A stretch of DNA of 64,000 nucleotides, taken from Aquanectria penicillioides (Eukaryota; Ascomycota; Sordariomycetes; Hypocreales; Nectriaceae). The translations under genes were made by a program, and so were the position numbers. Location: the NCBI GenBank assembly GCA_003415625.1, contig PYIU01000001.1, positions 2,046,001 through 2,110,000 on the forward strand, read 5' to 3'. Shown in pieces: positions 47,064 through 56,137 of the stretch. The first letter of the stretch is position 1. Every line of letters starts with the position of its first letter. The notes below the pieces were generated by a model, which was not told the origin of the DNA, searched no databases, and was given only the letters and a program-made list of their open reading frames with translations.

Positions 47064-47910
47064 TTTACACTTGGCATAATGGGATATGGGACCTGGGGCA
47101 TTGTAGATGGATTGTATTACGCGAAGTTTGGAGTTTGCGTAGAGGAAAACGCCTTGCCAGGTGCATTTGAGTCACAGTCATTCCACTGTTCAATTCAATT
47201 GACTTGTACCCAGATAGTAACTAGGTGTACACCAATCAGCGCTCGAAATATGTGGAGAGAAACTCAAGATTTTTGACAATAGAGAACAGGTTTTTAATTG
47301 ACTGCCCAGATGACTGCTTTCGAGCTACGCAAATCCCCTAGTTGCCTATTCGGTGACTCAGAGCAAGCTGGTGGATGCGTAGGGCCATAAGCCGCAGCTC
47401 CAAAGGGTCCAATGCTGCATGTGTCGATGGCAAACACAGCCCGTGCGAGTCACCACCGAAGCTTCCCCATCCTTGAGATTTGCAGTCTGGGGATCTTGCC
47501 ACAAGGCATTGACCAATCATGCTCGGTTACATAGTACGGTCAAGCAAATGGCCGTTGCAACTCGGCCCCACGTTGGTGCCAATGTGGCTCGATATACGAA
47601 GCTGTGTCTCCCATTGGGCGGCGCGGCGCAACATATCACCCACCTTGGCCAAGCAAGTTACCAGAGGCCAACACAAGAAGGTGGCTGAGATGGAAGCCCG
47701 TGAGTCAAGGATACTAGTCTTCTAGTGCTTTTCGAACTGCTCAGTTATTCGCCGATTCGCATTTTTTGGATCTTGATGTTCAAAATTGTTTGAGCAGTAT
47801 ATAGATAGAGGTATCGCATCGCACATCTTGCTTCCACCGTACTCCACAGCCCTACGAAGGAGCACTTGACTAGCCGCTTAGACTCGAGTGCCTGCTGTCG
47901 ACGATATATC
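47064..47910. other. intergenic region
   Basis: 3' flank of the antiporter and promoter of the ABC transporter. A TATA-like word (TATATAG) lies near 47798-47804, about 110 bp before the ABC start codon. No gene supported. Confidence 0.5.
47798..47804 (+). promoter_or_regulatory. possible TATA element of the ABC transporter gene
   Basis: TATATAG about 110 bp upstream of the chosen ATG at 47911. Position and sequence fit, but single short words are weak evidence. Confidence 0.3.
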
Positions 47911-50385
47911 ATGCGACATTTAAACCTTTGCCAATACCTTCACTACGCTTGCGCAATTGTGAATTTTTCCTTCGTCTCAGCTGCAGCCTTCATCCCGCTT
48001 GGAAAAGCCAGCCAATTGATTCCGCAACGCCGCCTCTGGGCCTACTACGCCCTTGGCATCGTGCCTGTGTTATCCTACTTGCTAGAAGCAGCAGTTACTC
48101 TTACAGCAGGGAGAGACAGGCTCAAATCAGACGCTCATCTTTTCCATTTAGCGATTCTTACTCTTGTGTACTCTGTAATTCTCTTGCACAAGAATACCCC
48201 TTGGCGCACAGTTCGCGGTGTTGTCATTATCACCGTTTTATTCGAGTTTCCATTGCTTATTATTTGGACAACTCATCCATTCACCACGTGGGGGTCAATT
48301 GCGCAGCTCGCGAGCCAGATTATCAGAATGATATCCTTCTTCTCCCTCTTAGCCGGCATTGGACGGCCCCGCACCAAGGACGACAATGAAGCTTTAGTGG
48401 AAGAGGCTCGCCCCTTTCTGCCCAGCCAAACCCGGAGCGAATCTCGGACCCAAGCCGCTTACGGGTCTTGCCATTCAGAGGCGGCCGGGGTCGAAGGTGA
48501 TCCCGGCCCTGACTCCGAAGATTATGACAGTGGCGACTCGGAGGATGACACCGAAATCAAGCGCATTCGAGCCGAGAGGCTCAAGCAGACCGGTGGCTGG
48601 TTGGGCTATATCAAAGATTTTTCTATTTTCGTCCCATTCCTCATTCCACGCAGGAATAGATCCGTCCAGGCCTGCATCCTCGTTTGCGTCCTTTGTTTGC
48701 TAGCAGACAGGGCTTTGAACGTGCTCATCCCCCGTCAGCTCGGAATTGTGACCGACAAACTGATGGACCACGAAACTCCATACAAGGACTTGGTGATCTG
48801 GCTGTTTCTGAAATTGCTGTGGGATGATTGTGGCATCGAACTGATTAAAGGTCTGGCAAAACTGCCAATTAAACAGTTCTCCTATCGCCAGATCACCAAT
48901 GCGGCCTTCAGCCACGTGATGAACTTGTCGATGGACTTTCATTCAGAGAGAGACTCTGCTGAAGTAATGAAGGCAATTGAACAGGGCGAGGCACTCACGA
49001 ATATCTTGGAGACGGCAATTCTCCGAATTATGCCGGTCTTTATTGACCTGTTTGTTGCGCTTTGGCTGTTCTACTGGAAGTTCAACGCATACGTGACCCT
49101 CGCTATGCTGGGTGCTACAGTAACCTTCTTTGCCTTGGAAGCTACCACGTCGAGTTGGAACGTCGAAAACCGCCGTGTTTCGGCAAAGGCGGACAGAGAG
49201 CAAGCCAAAGTTATGCACCAAGCGGTGCAGGGGTGGCAGAGCGTAGCGTATTTCAACATGTTTGCGTTTGAACGAAGGCGATTTGGCAACGCCGTGGAGG
49301 CCAAACTCGACGCAAATTGGAAATGGGAGAGGCGCGAGGCGTTCATCGAAGCTCTCTTAGAGGCAATGGGGCCTTTGACATTCTTCACATTGTCTGTTAT
49401 GGCCGTGTATGAGATCTCGCAAGGTCGGGCAACGCCGGGAGATTTCGTCTTCTTGGTCCAATACTGGGTGACTTTGATCTATCCACTTCAGTATCTTTCA
49501 CACAACTACCGATATTTGATGGCAGATCTTGTGGATGCGGAAAGACTTCTTCTGCTTTTGCAAACCAAGCCGAGTATTGTCGACAAAGAAGGCGCCACGC
49601 CTCTTTCTCTGGCTAAAGGACATGTCAAATTTGAGAATGTGGGCTTCTCTTACGACCCCAGAAAGCCCGCGATCCACGATTTTGACATCTCAGCCGCCCC
49701 TGGCAAGACAGTTGCGCTCGTTGGTGCAACTGGAGCAGGAAAGTCCACAATTCTGAAGCTACTCCTTCGTTTCTACGACATAGACTCCGGAAGAATTACA
49801 ATTGACGGTCAGGATATCCGAGATGTCACGTTGAGCTCGTTGAGAGATGCATTTGGAGTGGTTCCGCAAGATCCTCTTCTGTTCAATGCATCAATCCTTG
49901 AGAACGTTCGCTACGCTAGACCCAGCGCGACCGATAACGAAGTCTTCGAAGCATGTCGCGCCGCGGCGATCCATGACAAAATCCTCAGCTTCCCCAGCGG
50001 CTATGAGACCTGGGTTGGAGAGCAGGGTGTTAAGCTCTCTGGAGGCGAGGTTCAGCGGGTGGCTATTGCGCGAGTGTTCCTTAGAAACCCGCCCATTCTC
50101 ATCCTCGATGAGGCTACTAGCGCAGTAGACACAAGCACCGAGTTTGAGATCCAGCATTCGCTAGATGCGCTGAAAAAGAACCGAACGACGTTTGTTATTG
50201 CTCATCGACTTTCCACTATTGTCAATGCAGACCGGATCATTGTTGTGCACGACGGTCAGATTGCCGAGTCGGGGTCACATTCTGAGCTAGTCGCAGCTGG
50301 TGGGAGGTACAAAGAGCTATGGACGAAGCAAGTAGGAGGAGGAGGAGGAGGAGGAGGAGGGGAACTAAAGATTGCTGGTGGATAG
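47911..50385 (+). CDS. HMT1: HMT1-type vacuolar ABC half transporter (ABCB/ATM subfamily)
   Basis: One uninterrupted exon of 824 residues. The architecture is that of HMT1/ABCB6 half transporters: an extra N-terminal membrane domain of about five segments (residues 1-150), an acidic linker (DSEDYDSGDSEDDTE, about residue 205), a six-segment ABC membrane domain (about 240-560) and a C-terminal nucleotide-binding domain. Walker A GATGAGKST is at about 604, the Q-loop at PQDPLLF, the signature LSGGE at about 709, Walker B ILILDEATS at about 728 and the H-loop at IAHRLS. In fission yeast Hmt1 moves phytochelatin or glutathione conjugates into the vacuole and gives cadmium tolerance; the same role is inferred here. 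The C-terminus has a glycine run encoded by (GGA)n. The ATG at 47911 (MRHLNLCQYLHY) is chosen; an upstream in-frame TTG extension is not needed. Confidence 0.9.
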   Translation: MRHLNLCQYLHYACAIVNFSFVSAAAFIPLGKASQLIPQRRLWAYYALGIVPVLSYLLEAAVTLTAGRDRLKSDAHLFHLAILTLVYSVILLHKNTPWRTVRGVVIITVLFEFPLLIIWTTHPFTTWGSIAQLASQIIRMISFFSLLAGIGRPRTKDDNEALVEEARPFLPSQTRSESRTQAAYGSCHSEAAGVEGDPGPDSEDYDSGDSEDDTEIKRIRAERLKQTGGWLGYIKDFSIFVPFLIPRRNRSVQACILVCVLCLLADRALNVLIPRQLGIVTDKLMDHETPYKDLVIWLFLKLLWDDCGIELIKGLAKLPIKQFSYRQITNAAFSHVMNLSMDFHSERDSAEVMKAIEQGEALTNILETAILRIMPVFIDLFVALWLFYWKFNAYVTLAMLGATVTFFALEATTSSWNVENRRVSAKADREQAKVMHQAVQGWQSVAYFNMFAFERRRFGNAVEAKLDANWKWERREAFIEALLEAMGPLTFFTLSVMAVYEISQGRATPGDFVFLVQYWVTLIYPLQYLSHNYRYLMADLVDAERLLLLLQTKPSIVDKEGATPLSLAKGHVKFENVGFSYDPRKPAIHDFDISAAPGKTVALVGATGAGKSTILKLLLRFYDIDSGRITIDGQDIRDVTLSSLRDAFGVVPQDPLLFNASILENVRYARPSATDNEVFEACRAAAIHDKILSFPSGYETWVGEQGVKLSGGEVQRVAIARVFLRNPPILILDEATSAVDTSTEFEIQHSLDALKKNRTTFVIAHRLSTIVNADRIIVVHDGQIAESGSHSELVAAGGRYKELWTKQVGGGGGGGGGELKIAGG
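50335..50364 (+). repeat. (GGA)n microsatellite coding for polyglycine
   Basis: Nine to ten GGA/GGG codons near the 3' end of the ABC transporter gene; all units keep the reading frame. Confidence 0.85.
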
Positions 50386-51229
50386 AATGGTTGGAAGAGG
50401 AAAGGAATTTAGAGCGTTGTATGGAATATTATAAAAGGGTTTCTTTTGACATGAAGATAGTGAGTTTTCCGCTAGATTCATGTCACCCATAGATGTGAAG
50501 AGCGATGTTCGTATTAGTTAGACATGAATCGGAAACGCGGCTATCCTATTCAGCCAGATGACACGACAAGGCGATGAAATATCTAACATTGGTGTTGCTC
50601 AAAACCGAATATGAAATGTGGCATCGCCACGACTTGGGTCCTGTCGCAAGCAAGAGGAAAAAGATAGCACTTGAAAGGTTCTGGACTAGTCAAGACCGGG
50701 GCTTCAAATCCGGTCAATCCTGTGACACGTCACTTGACATGATTATGTCAGATTTGCTGTGGTTGTTTCTGAACCGGGGTGAAAGAAGGGGTGTCGATGC
50801 TGATATAGCTACTGCGGGCCAGGATGCAGAAAGGGAAGGATGAAAAAGGACAGAGATGCCAGTTCGGTTCAGAATGGAGAGGGTGAGTGGAAAAATAAGT
50901 GGAAGAAATATTCGTGAGAGTGATTGTCGCCGAACATTTCGTTGTTTGCGTCAACGCCCACTAGATAGTCGGCCTCCTTATTTAGCGCGATATGTGGTGG
51001 AACTAACTTACCGGTCAGCAATTCGGTTTCATGGCCCCGCCCCATGATCCCTGATACTCAGCCTCGACGGGTGAGATTTGCTTTGGGATAAACGCGAGCG
51101 ACTTGCTCATTCTTCTTCACGGCCTTCAAGCTCTCTTGAATCAATCGAAAACACCAGGATATCCGAATTCACCCATTTCAATCGAGACCGAAGCAGCCTA
51201 CGCTAGGATTGAGGCATTGGCGTCAAATC
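50386..51229. other. intergenic region
   Basis: Between the ABC transporter and the sulfotransferase-like gene. Nothing coding is supported. Confidence 0.5.
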
Positions 51230-52075
51230 ATGGCCACCAAGAGCATGCAAGATGGCAAGCCTAAGCGTGAGATGAAAGTCCTCGCGATGGGTCTTCCGCG
51301 AACTGGCACAGCATCGATTGCCGAGGCTCTGACGATGCTGGGCTACCAAGATGTCTACCACGGTATCAAGGCCCTCGACAACAACGAGGACTGGAAGGTT
51401 CTGAACCGAGCCGCAGACGCCTCATTTCCTGTGCTTCCGACCTACACCGGCAAGCCCTTCACGCGCGAGGAGTGGGATGAGGTCTTTGGCCACAGCGAGG
51501 CAACCACCGATGTCGCCGCCTGCTATGGACCGCACTTGGTCAAGGTGTACCCAGACGCCAAGGTGTTGCTAGTCATTCGCGACTTTGACAAATGGTACAA
51601 GAGTATCGACAAGGGCGTTCTCAATAACCTGTGGAACCCAATTGCCCAATTCTCCATGACATTCGTGGAGCCCGTGCTGGGTTCCGTGGCTGGCATTGCG
51701 TCGCGCAAGCTCATGCTGGGATTCTTTGAAGCGCACAACGTGGAAGAGTGCCGTGCGAATGCCCGCGCGTCGTACGACCGCCATCACCGTGAGATCCAAG
51801 AAATGGTGCCTCCCGGGCAGCTCCTCGTGTACCGCATGGGAGATGGATGGGAGCCTCTGTGCGAATTCCTCGGAAAGCCGGTACCTGACGTCGAGTTCCC
51901 ATGGGTTAACGAGGCTGCTGAACTGCAACGGGTGATTTCGAATAAGATTCGAAAGAATATGCTGAATGCATTGAAGACGTTGGCGCCGTGGGTTGGCGGT
52001 GCCGTTGTCGTCGGAGTCGGCGCGTGGGCAACCTCGAGGGGACAATGGATAGGTTTGAAAGACGTTGGAAGTTGA
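51230..52075 (+). CDS. P-loop sulfotransferase-like protein, C-terminal membrane segment
   Basis: Single exon of 281 residues. The N-terminal motif VLAMGLPRTGTASIAEALTMLGY is the 5'-phosphosulfate-binding P-loop of sulfotransferase-fold proteins, and KVLLVIRDFDKWYKS fits the 3'-phosphate motif with its Arg and Ser. Further blocks, DVAACYGPHLVKVYPDAK and LVYRMGDGWEPLCEFLGKPVP, match the large fungal family often labelled sulfotransferase family or, misleadingly, NAD-dependent epimerase. Substrates of this family are mostly unknown. The end of the protein (APWVGGAVVVGVGAWATS) is a hydrophobic stretch of about 18 residues and could be a tail anchor. The ATG at 51230 (TCAAATCATGGCC) is preferred to an upstream in-frame codon because the protein pattern starts there. 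It is flanked by an ABC transporter and a tRNA gene; no functional link is evident. Confidence 0.82.
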   Translation: MATKSMQDGKPKREMKVLAMGLPRTGTASIAEALTMLGYQDVYHGIKALDNNEDWKVLNRAADASFPVLPTYTGKPFTREEWDEVFGHSEATTDVAACYGPHLVKVYPDAKVLLVIRDFDKWYKSIDKGVLNNLWNPIAQFSMTFVEPVLGSVAGIASRKLMLGFFEAHNVEECRANARASYDRHHREIQEMVPPGQLLVYRMGDGWEPLCEFLGKPVPDVEFPWVNEAAELQRVISNKIRKNMLNALKTLAPWVGGAVVVGVGAWATSRGQWIGLKDVGS

Positions 52076-52562
52076 TTCCTTTCGGTTGGTTGATACTGAA
52101 TTGGCCTATCCACCATCGACGCGTGCGATGACGTGATGGAGTCACAATTGAGCCTCAAACCCAGATCCTTCAAAGGTCCCGCACAGACATGTAATGAGCC
52201 ACTGAGCCAAGTAACCGGATCCTATCAGACTATTACTGTTCAAATACCATATACTTGCAATTTAGCCTACGTGGTAGTCACCCTGACGAGTGTGCCAATT
52301 GTGCCATGACCAGATATTCTCAAGGTCTCCCATAGCACAAGACGGGACGTATAGTATCGTGTTTGCAGAAATCCCTACAAAACAGGATTTGATAAGACCT
52401 GTTAAAAAGAAAAAGAAGGAGGGTAAGTCCTAACTAGTCGCATTGAGTAATATGAACATGAATTGTCCCAAGTTCGGTAAGGGCGGGTTCATCTTCGCAG
52501 GATTCGATCTCCATCGCGCCTCATAGCCTCCTAATCCAACTCGCAGCGGTCAACAAACCGCG
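52076..52562. other. intergenic region
   Basis: Between the sulfotransferase-like gene and tRNA-Tyr. Nothing further seen. Confidence 0.5.
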
Positions 52563-52649
52563 CCCCGAATAGCTCAGTTGGAAGAGCGTTCGGCTGTAAC
52601 TGCGCCGCTCGTTACCGAAAGGTCACCTGTTCGAACCAGGTTTCGGGGA
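52563..52649 (+). tRNA. tRNA-Tyr: tRNA-Tyr(GUA) with 14-base intron
   Basis: The acceptor stem CCCCGAA (52563-52569) pairs with TTCGGGG (52642-52648), with discriminator A at 52649. The D arm is TAGCTCAGTTGGAAGAGC. The anticodon stem TTCGG/CCGAA encloses CTGTAA, a 14-base insert (CTGCGCCGCTCGTT) and a final A. The T arm is ACCTG-TTCGAAC-CAGGT. The anticodon is GTA, and the intron directly after position 37 is standard for nuclear tRNA-Tyr. Boxes A and B of the internal Pol III promoter are present. Confidence 0.95.
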
Positions 52650-52654
52650 TGTTC

Positions 52655-52660
52655 TTTTTT
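52655..52660 (+). terminator. RNA polymerase III T-run terminator
   Basis: Six T residues beginning five bases after the tRNA 3' end. Confidence 0.85.
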
Positions 52661-53399
52661 GCCGATTTCCACCCTTGCCTTGCCTGGTGGTGGCTAGACC
52701 CAACATCGTCAAAGGTGGCTTCGTCCCCACTGTTGTTGATCCACTTGGCATCAAACCCAATGTGATGGAAATCTCGACAGTATGCCCGCTTAGAATTTTA
52801 GTCATTTGATGTGACTAATTACAGGAAGTTGATCGACTCATAATCTGGACTATAATCCAAGTCTTTTGCTCTTGTTCCGATTTGCAAGTTGACGAACACC
52901 ATAGGTCCTTCTCATCGGTCATCTCTGACTACTCTTGTTGCCGCCTTCGTTGATAGTTGAACATATAATGTAACACGCCACTTACCGGCTGTGACAATGT
53001 AGCTTGCGACACCAGTGGCTGTCTGGGTACTTGCTTGCGATTCAGTATTGAAATGCAAAACAGCAACGAGAGGCCAGACCATCATGGCACCAATGCTTAT
53101 TAAAGTTGGAGTGAGGATTACGACTGAAGCTTATCCTGCGTCCTACGTGAACACCAAATTTATAGAACCCTTCAGATTTGTGTTCCTTTCAGGTGCTTGA
53201 GTCGCAGGTAATTGTGTGGTATTGAGGCATTGGCACGCCAGATTTGTGCATCAGAAAGCCCCATTTTTCATAAGAATGGATATAGTCTCCCTGCATCCCT
53301 GGAGCTCTGAGCTGTCTTCATCGTACTTGATCTCTCGACCATTGCTAAAGCCGAGCGTTCGGGTTTCCGAAGGTCGACCGACAACTCGTTAACTAACTA
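52661..53399. other. intergenic region
   Basis: AT-richer than the left part of the window; no gene supported. Confidence 0.45.
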
Positions 53400-54150
53400 A
53401 TTATTACGTTTTAGCTAATGAAACACGACATAAATAGCACCTCACTCGCAAGAATAATTACCTCAATAATGTCAATCCTTGATAGAGTCTGTAGGAACAT
53501 AGACCGTTCGATGCCATCTGCGGAGCGGTACACGTCATGGAAGAGTTTGAGGTGACTAAGAAATTCTTTGTCATCCATATCCATAGGTGCTGAACAATAA
53601 ATGTCGACTTGATGCAGGTTATTCTCAAACAGAGAAATATCATGTTCACTATAATGCTTTTTCCAGGCTGCAGTGTAGAATTGTTGTCCGCAAAACGGCA
53701 AACCGCTGTAGACTTTCCAAAACAATGCCCGGATACGATCCTGATCATCTTCTATAACCCATTGTTGGGAATTATTTAATGATGTCAGGGCCTGGGGTAG
53801 CTTGATTTGCTGCCTCCGTTGTTAGTTTGAAAATCAAAATATCTGCTTCGAATGCAGGGGTCGTGAATCCTATGCTTGAGACAACATCGTCCATTGGAAC
53901 TTTGTAGAGATGAATTCTTCTTCGAACAATATCCTGGTAGGTATTCGACTAGTCTGCTCTCTCTTGAGTCTTTACTCGATATGAGTCTGTTTCAACCACA
54001 AATGGGCAGGAATTAAAAAAGTCGGGCTGTGAGACCGTAATCATGGCTTGAAGAATTGCTCCCAGGGCGCTATTCACGTGATGGGCCTTTCGCAGTCCTT
54101 TTATTGATTCAGATGCGCCTGTAATTTCCTGATCACATCTCTTAACCAAT
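53400..54150 (-). CDS. poorly defined gene of unknown function, possibly degraded
   Basis: Minus-strand protein-like text is spread over several frames. The best segment (about 53793-53460) reads ALTSLNNSQQWVIEDDQDR, then IRALFWKVYSGLPFCGQQFY, and ends near HDVYRSADGIERSMFLQTLS before a possible donor GTAATT. It starts after an acceptor (TACCCCAG) preceded by an AACTAAC branch site. Upstream blocks at about 53930-53830 (DIVRRRIHLYKVPMDD..) and 54149-53949 (..VVETDSYRVKTQERAD) are in other frames. I could not join them into one convincing model, nor find a clear start or end. It may be an intact multi-exon gene or an eroded one. I do not recognise the family. Confidence 0.35.
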
Positions 54151-54781
54151 GGGACAGTCCAATTTCAGATCGTTCTAAGTTCGCTTAGTGTCGGAATTGA
54201 TGAAAGCTTCAGCAAGAATACGGTGAGGCAAGGAGATAAAGAACACCGCCCTTGTTGTTTTCCTATTCGAAATTCAAATCGTCACTGAGCCCCTCAGTTA
54301 ATAAAGATCACATAGACGAAAAGTCGCAGACTCCACCAACCTTCTGGGTTGGAAGCAACTTGGTACATTCGCTACTCCATGAGATATCTATGGACTATAT
54401 ATAAGGCGATTTGATACGGAAAATTGGAGGTAACCCTTAACTGCTACACCAAAAGGTCTACCTGTGTCACGGTTAAGAGTAGCACAGGATATTAAGGTCT
54501 ATAAGGCACTGATTCGCATCACGGTTTGACTCATAGAAAGACTTGATAATGTCATTTGTGGAATATTTAAAACTGTTAGCAATTTCTTTGGGTATAAAAG
54601 AATGTTATGTTTGAACTAGGCTCGGGTTCATCGTTGGAGAAGCCCCTGGTTCTCAAGATTTAATCGTGCAAATGGTCCCCTTCACCAAGTTTTCAGGTGA
54701 TGTGGGAAAGTGGGTTGAATTCACAAGAATGAGTTGCAACATTGGGTAATAATCATCTTTAATGAAAATTTAGATTCATTC
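54151..54781. other. intergenic region
   Basis: AT-rich, nothing coding seen; 3' flank of the membrane protein gene to the right. Confidence 0.45.
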
Positions 54782-55819
54782 CTATGAACGCCTCTTCCGT
54801 TGGAAGGTTTCGTTCAAAGGCTCTTTGTTTGGATATCGTTCCTGCCCAATGCTCCTCAGAATTTCCTCAATTTCACCAATCTCACGTATCTCGTCCTCTG
54901 AAGGATCGCTGAACCGAGGATCTACCATGTTCGCATGCCACTTCTGAACTAACCGGTTCAACTCAGCGAGAATGGCATCGCTTTGGTGCATCCTCTCATT
55001 GCGTGTCGCAGCTGTGACGTTCACGGCATTCGACATTGCCCAAAGGTCCAGGTCCAAACTGTACATATTTCTCACCAAGGTGGTCCCGGCCTCGACATCA
55101 TCTGATGTAAATCCCTCCTCGCTCACGTCCTTCTCAAGATCCTCCAGCCTAGACTCGTCACCGTCGTAGTAAAAGTGCTTCAGTTGATGCCTAAATCTTT
55201 GGACAGTGACGAAATTGCCGTCTTTTAGAGTGCTAGTATGCTGGCTATTATTATCGAGATCAACAGCTTGGTCTTCAGTGTCTCGACCCCGTAATGTTTC
55301 CCAGTTGAACCAAAGCCACAAACAGGCCCAAATCATGACGATCCCAGATGATACGCCAAAAATGATCTTCTCGATATCTCGAGAGCCCATCTTGGACTTT
55401 GACGCATTTTCGATGACAATGGAGCTGGAGTTGATGCTGTACGAGCCGTTGAGGGTCCCGGGAATTGCGACGAGATTCTCGGGGAGGAAGCCAATGTTCC
55501 ATTCAACCGTACTCTGGTTCATTAAAATGACCCATTTGGTAGTATTTCTCGTATAGTAGTTGTAGCCTTCCCACGACTCCATCGTGTAAAGCCTTCGCAC
55601 ACAAGTGCTTGCGAGGGTCACTTCGCGAACGTAACCAAAAATGAGATACTAGGAAAGAGTTGAGAGGAGTTATCAGACGAAATTCTCTGCTGGGAGAGAG
55701 CAACTTGTTTTAGTCCCTATCTCAACCTTTGCCGTGAGACCCCTACCTCCAAAGATAAGGATTACTGAGGCTGAGAAGCAGGGCGAACCGCAATGCGACC
55801 CAATAATAGAATGCGACAT
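54782..55819 (-). CDS. single-pass membrane protein with glycosylated ectodomain, unknown function
   Basis: The second exon, 55648-54782, is secure. The proposed first exon, 55819-55727 (MSHSIIGSHCGSPCFSASVI..), is joined by an intron with donor GTTGAG, a CTGATAAC branch site and acceptor CTAG, giving 319 residues; this 5' part is uncertain. The N-terminal part has five N-glycosylation sequons (NTT, NQS, NGS, NSS, NAS) within about 45 residues. It is followed by one membrane segment (KIIFGVSSGIVMIWACLWLW) and a charged cytosolic tail of about 180 residues (EDLEKDVSEEGFTSDD..; AELNRLVQKWHANMVDPRF). This topology suggests a cell-surface or endomembrane protein with its tail inside. I do not recognise a family. 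It lies 318 bp downstream of the Hsp70-like gene on the same strand. Confidence 0.65.
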
Positions 55820-56137
55820 AAAATTACGTTAGGCTTCCGTCTAAGGCCTGCACAATGGTGCCTATGCAAGTTGATGAGGCTGCAGAATAGGTGGTGCAAG
55901 AATCAATACTTGAGGTTGAAAATGTAAAAAAAAAACCTTGCCGACGTAGCAATAGGGTAAAATTCACATCGGGCTACCAGTCACACCAATGGTGGGGGGA
56001 GCTAAAGGCAATGTAATGTGCACTTTCACAGCCTCAAAAGTAACTTAGGGAAGCATCCCCATATACAACTTGGTACATTGGGTTATCTAGTCCAATAGAA
56101 TCCTGGTTCTCTCCGCTTCTAGAAAATGTGACATCGG
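55820..56137. other. short intergenic region in tandem pair
   Basis: Separates the Hsp70-like gene from the downstream membrane-protein gene, both on the minus strand. Nothing else seen. Confidence 0.5.
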
